A stretch of 5,924 nucleotides of DNA, taken from an uncultured Bacteroidales bacterium. GTDB taxonomy: Bacteria; Bacteroidota; Bacteroidia; Bacteroidales; UBA3663. Positions within the stretch are counted from its first letter, which is position 1; every line of letters begins with the position of its first letter. The notes under the pieces are model-generated. The model was given only the letters and a program-made list of their open reading frames with translations. It ran no database searches and was not told the DNA's origin. Of this stretch, positions 5,203 to 5,924 are shown piece by piece. The stretch is from the NCBI GenBank assembly GCA_937899265.1, contig CALBPV010000015.1:1-5924 (forward strand). The letters run 5' to 3'. Both the position numbers and the translations under genes were made by a program.

Positions 5203-5924
5203 TTATTTGACAGCGCTGACAATGGCAGCTACAGCCGCAGCCATAGAAGTTGCCGTTGATGCTATAGCCATGTTTTCGGCAGCGCTGCGGTTCTTTTTCT
5301 CGAGCTTCTGCGGCACGACAATTTCACAGCCGGGCTCAATCTTGAGGCGCCCCCACTGCTTGCGCGTAGCAACCTTGCCGTTCATATATACGACATACAC
5401 CTGCATCTTGCGAGCATCCGAAGTGTAGCCGCCGGCATTGGCGATGTAGTATTTGAAATTTTTGCCCTTCTCGAAGGCCACTGTGTTGGCGAACAACACC
5501 GCTCCGGAAATCTTGACGGTCGATACCTTTTCCGGAATGCTCAATTCATCGCCTTCCCGAAGCACAAAGTCATCGTCCGTGCCGGGGTGGTCGAGAGCGC
5601 GCTGTAGGTCGATACCAACCGTGTAGTTGTTGCTGCGCAATTCATTTTCCAAATAAGAGGTATCAATCGTGTCCTTATCTCCCACAACACTTGCGGCTGC
5701 CTCAATGGCCATTCGGTTGAGTTCCATCTCTTCGCGATTCGTGCGACGAATGAGTTTTGCTCCTTTGATGTATGCCTCGGGGGTGAGTCCGCCGGCACGT
5801 TCCACAAGAGAGGAGATACGCTCGTTCTTGCTCTTGAGCACATAGCTGCCGGCACGGAGCACTTCGCCTGTGATGGCGACTGTGCGCTGCTCTTGATAGC
5901 CGGGGCTGCGACGTATGTTGACCA
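5203..5924 (-). CDS. Polysaccharide export outer-membrane protein, SLBB domains (Wza-like), C-terminal part
   Basis: The reading frame is open to the right edge, so this is the last 239 codons of a longer gene. Residue numbers here count from the first complete codon in the window. The first SLBB domain is at about 14-58 (VAITGEVLRAGSYVL, then LVERAGGLTPEAYIKGAKL). The spacer holds LREGDELSIP (121-130). A second SLBB-like domain is at about 133-185 (VKISGAVLFANTVAF, then YIANAGGYTSDA), followed by IEPGCEIVVP. Such proteins form the outer-membrane and periplasmic conduit for capsule or exopolysaccharide. The C-terminus (about 215-239) is an Ala/Met/Val-rich helix ending IVSAVK, in the position of the barrel-forming helix of Wza. 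Two or more SLBB domains suggest the long Bacteroidetes form, whose N-terminus lies outside the window. The GTG at 5862 falls inside the first SLBB domain and is not a start. Confidence 0.92.
   Translation of the reverse strand, partial: VNIRRSPGYQEQRTVAITGEVLRAGSYVLKSKNERISSLVERAGGLTPEAYIKGAKLIRRTNREEMELNRMAIEAAASVVGDKDTIDTSYLENELRSNNYTVGIDLQRALDHPGTDDDFVLREGDELSIPEKVSTVKISGAVLFANTVAFEKGKNFKYYIANAGGYTSDARKMQVYVVYMNGKVATRKQWGRLKIEPGCEIVVPQKLEKKNRSAAENMAIASTATSMAAAVAAIVSAVK

Noticed and set aside
1..5924. CRISPR arrays, tRNA or rRNA genes, insertion sequences, integrase or phage genes.
   Set aside because: I read for regularly spaced repeats, tRNA-like cloverleaf ends, transposase motifs and long terminal inverted repeats and saw none; almost the whole window is occupied by chromosomal housekeeping and envelope genes.

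Overview
The window looks like chromosomal DNA from a member of the Bacteroidales (phylum Bacteroidota); I cannot fix the genus. The clues are: promoter-like boxes of the Bacteroidetes type (TTTG, about 20 bp, TAnnTTTG); no Shine-Dalgarno sequences but A/T-rich leaders before start codons; a secreted protein with a gliding-motility/type B (CHU_C-like) sorting domain; and a capsule-export SLBB protein followed by a kinase-less Wzz protein of the Bacteroidetes style.

Layout. At the left edge (1-227, minus strand) is the 5' end of a secreted LysM protein. A 209-bp divergent intergenic region (228-436) carries a near-ideal minus-strand promoter for that gene and a weaker plus-strand promoter for the next unit. 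The plus-strand unit (437-3920) holds four closely spaced genes: tsaD (tRNA t6A modification), a small PKD plus type B C-terminal-domain secreted protein, an MltD-like soluble lytic transglycosylase, and a PAP2-family membrane phosphatase. Gaps are 6, 24 and 46 bp, which fits one operon. An 85-bp convergent intergenic region holds a strong hairpin terminator whose T-tract serves the opposite strand. On the minus strand, from the right edge to 4006, lie the 3' part of an outer-membrane polysaccharide-export protein (Wza-like, two SLBB domains visible) and, 15 bp after it, a full-length Wzz-type chain-length determinant that ends the operon.

How the genes fit together. Apart from tsaD, every gene acts in the envelope: peptidoglycan binding (LysM), peptidoglycan cleavage (transglycosylase), probable lipid or undecaprenyl pyrophosphate dephosphorylation (PAP2), surface protein export (type B domain) and capsule or exopolysaccharide export (SLBB, Wzz). 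The functional link between the plus-strand unit and the polysaccharide operon is inference from proximity. I found no RNA genes, insertion sequences, CRISPR arrays or phage genes. Most of the window is ordinary Bacteroidales sequence; the least understood part is the small type B secreted protein and its placement between tsaD and a transglycosylase gene.
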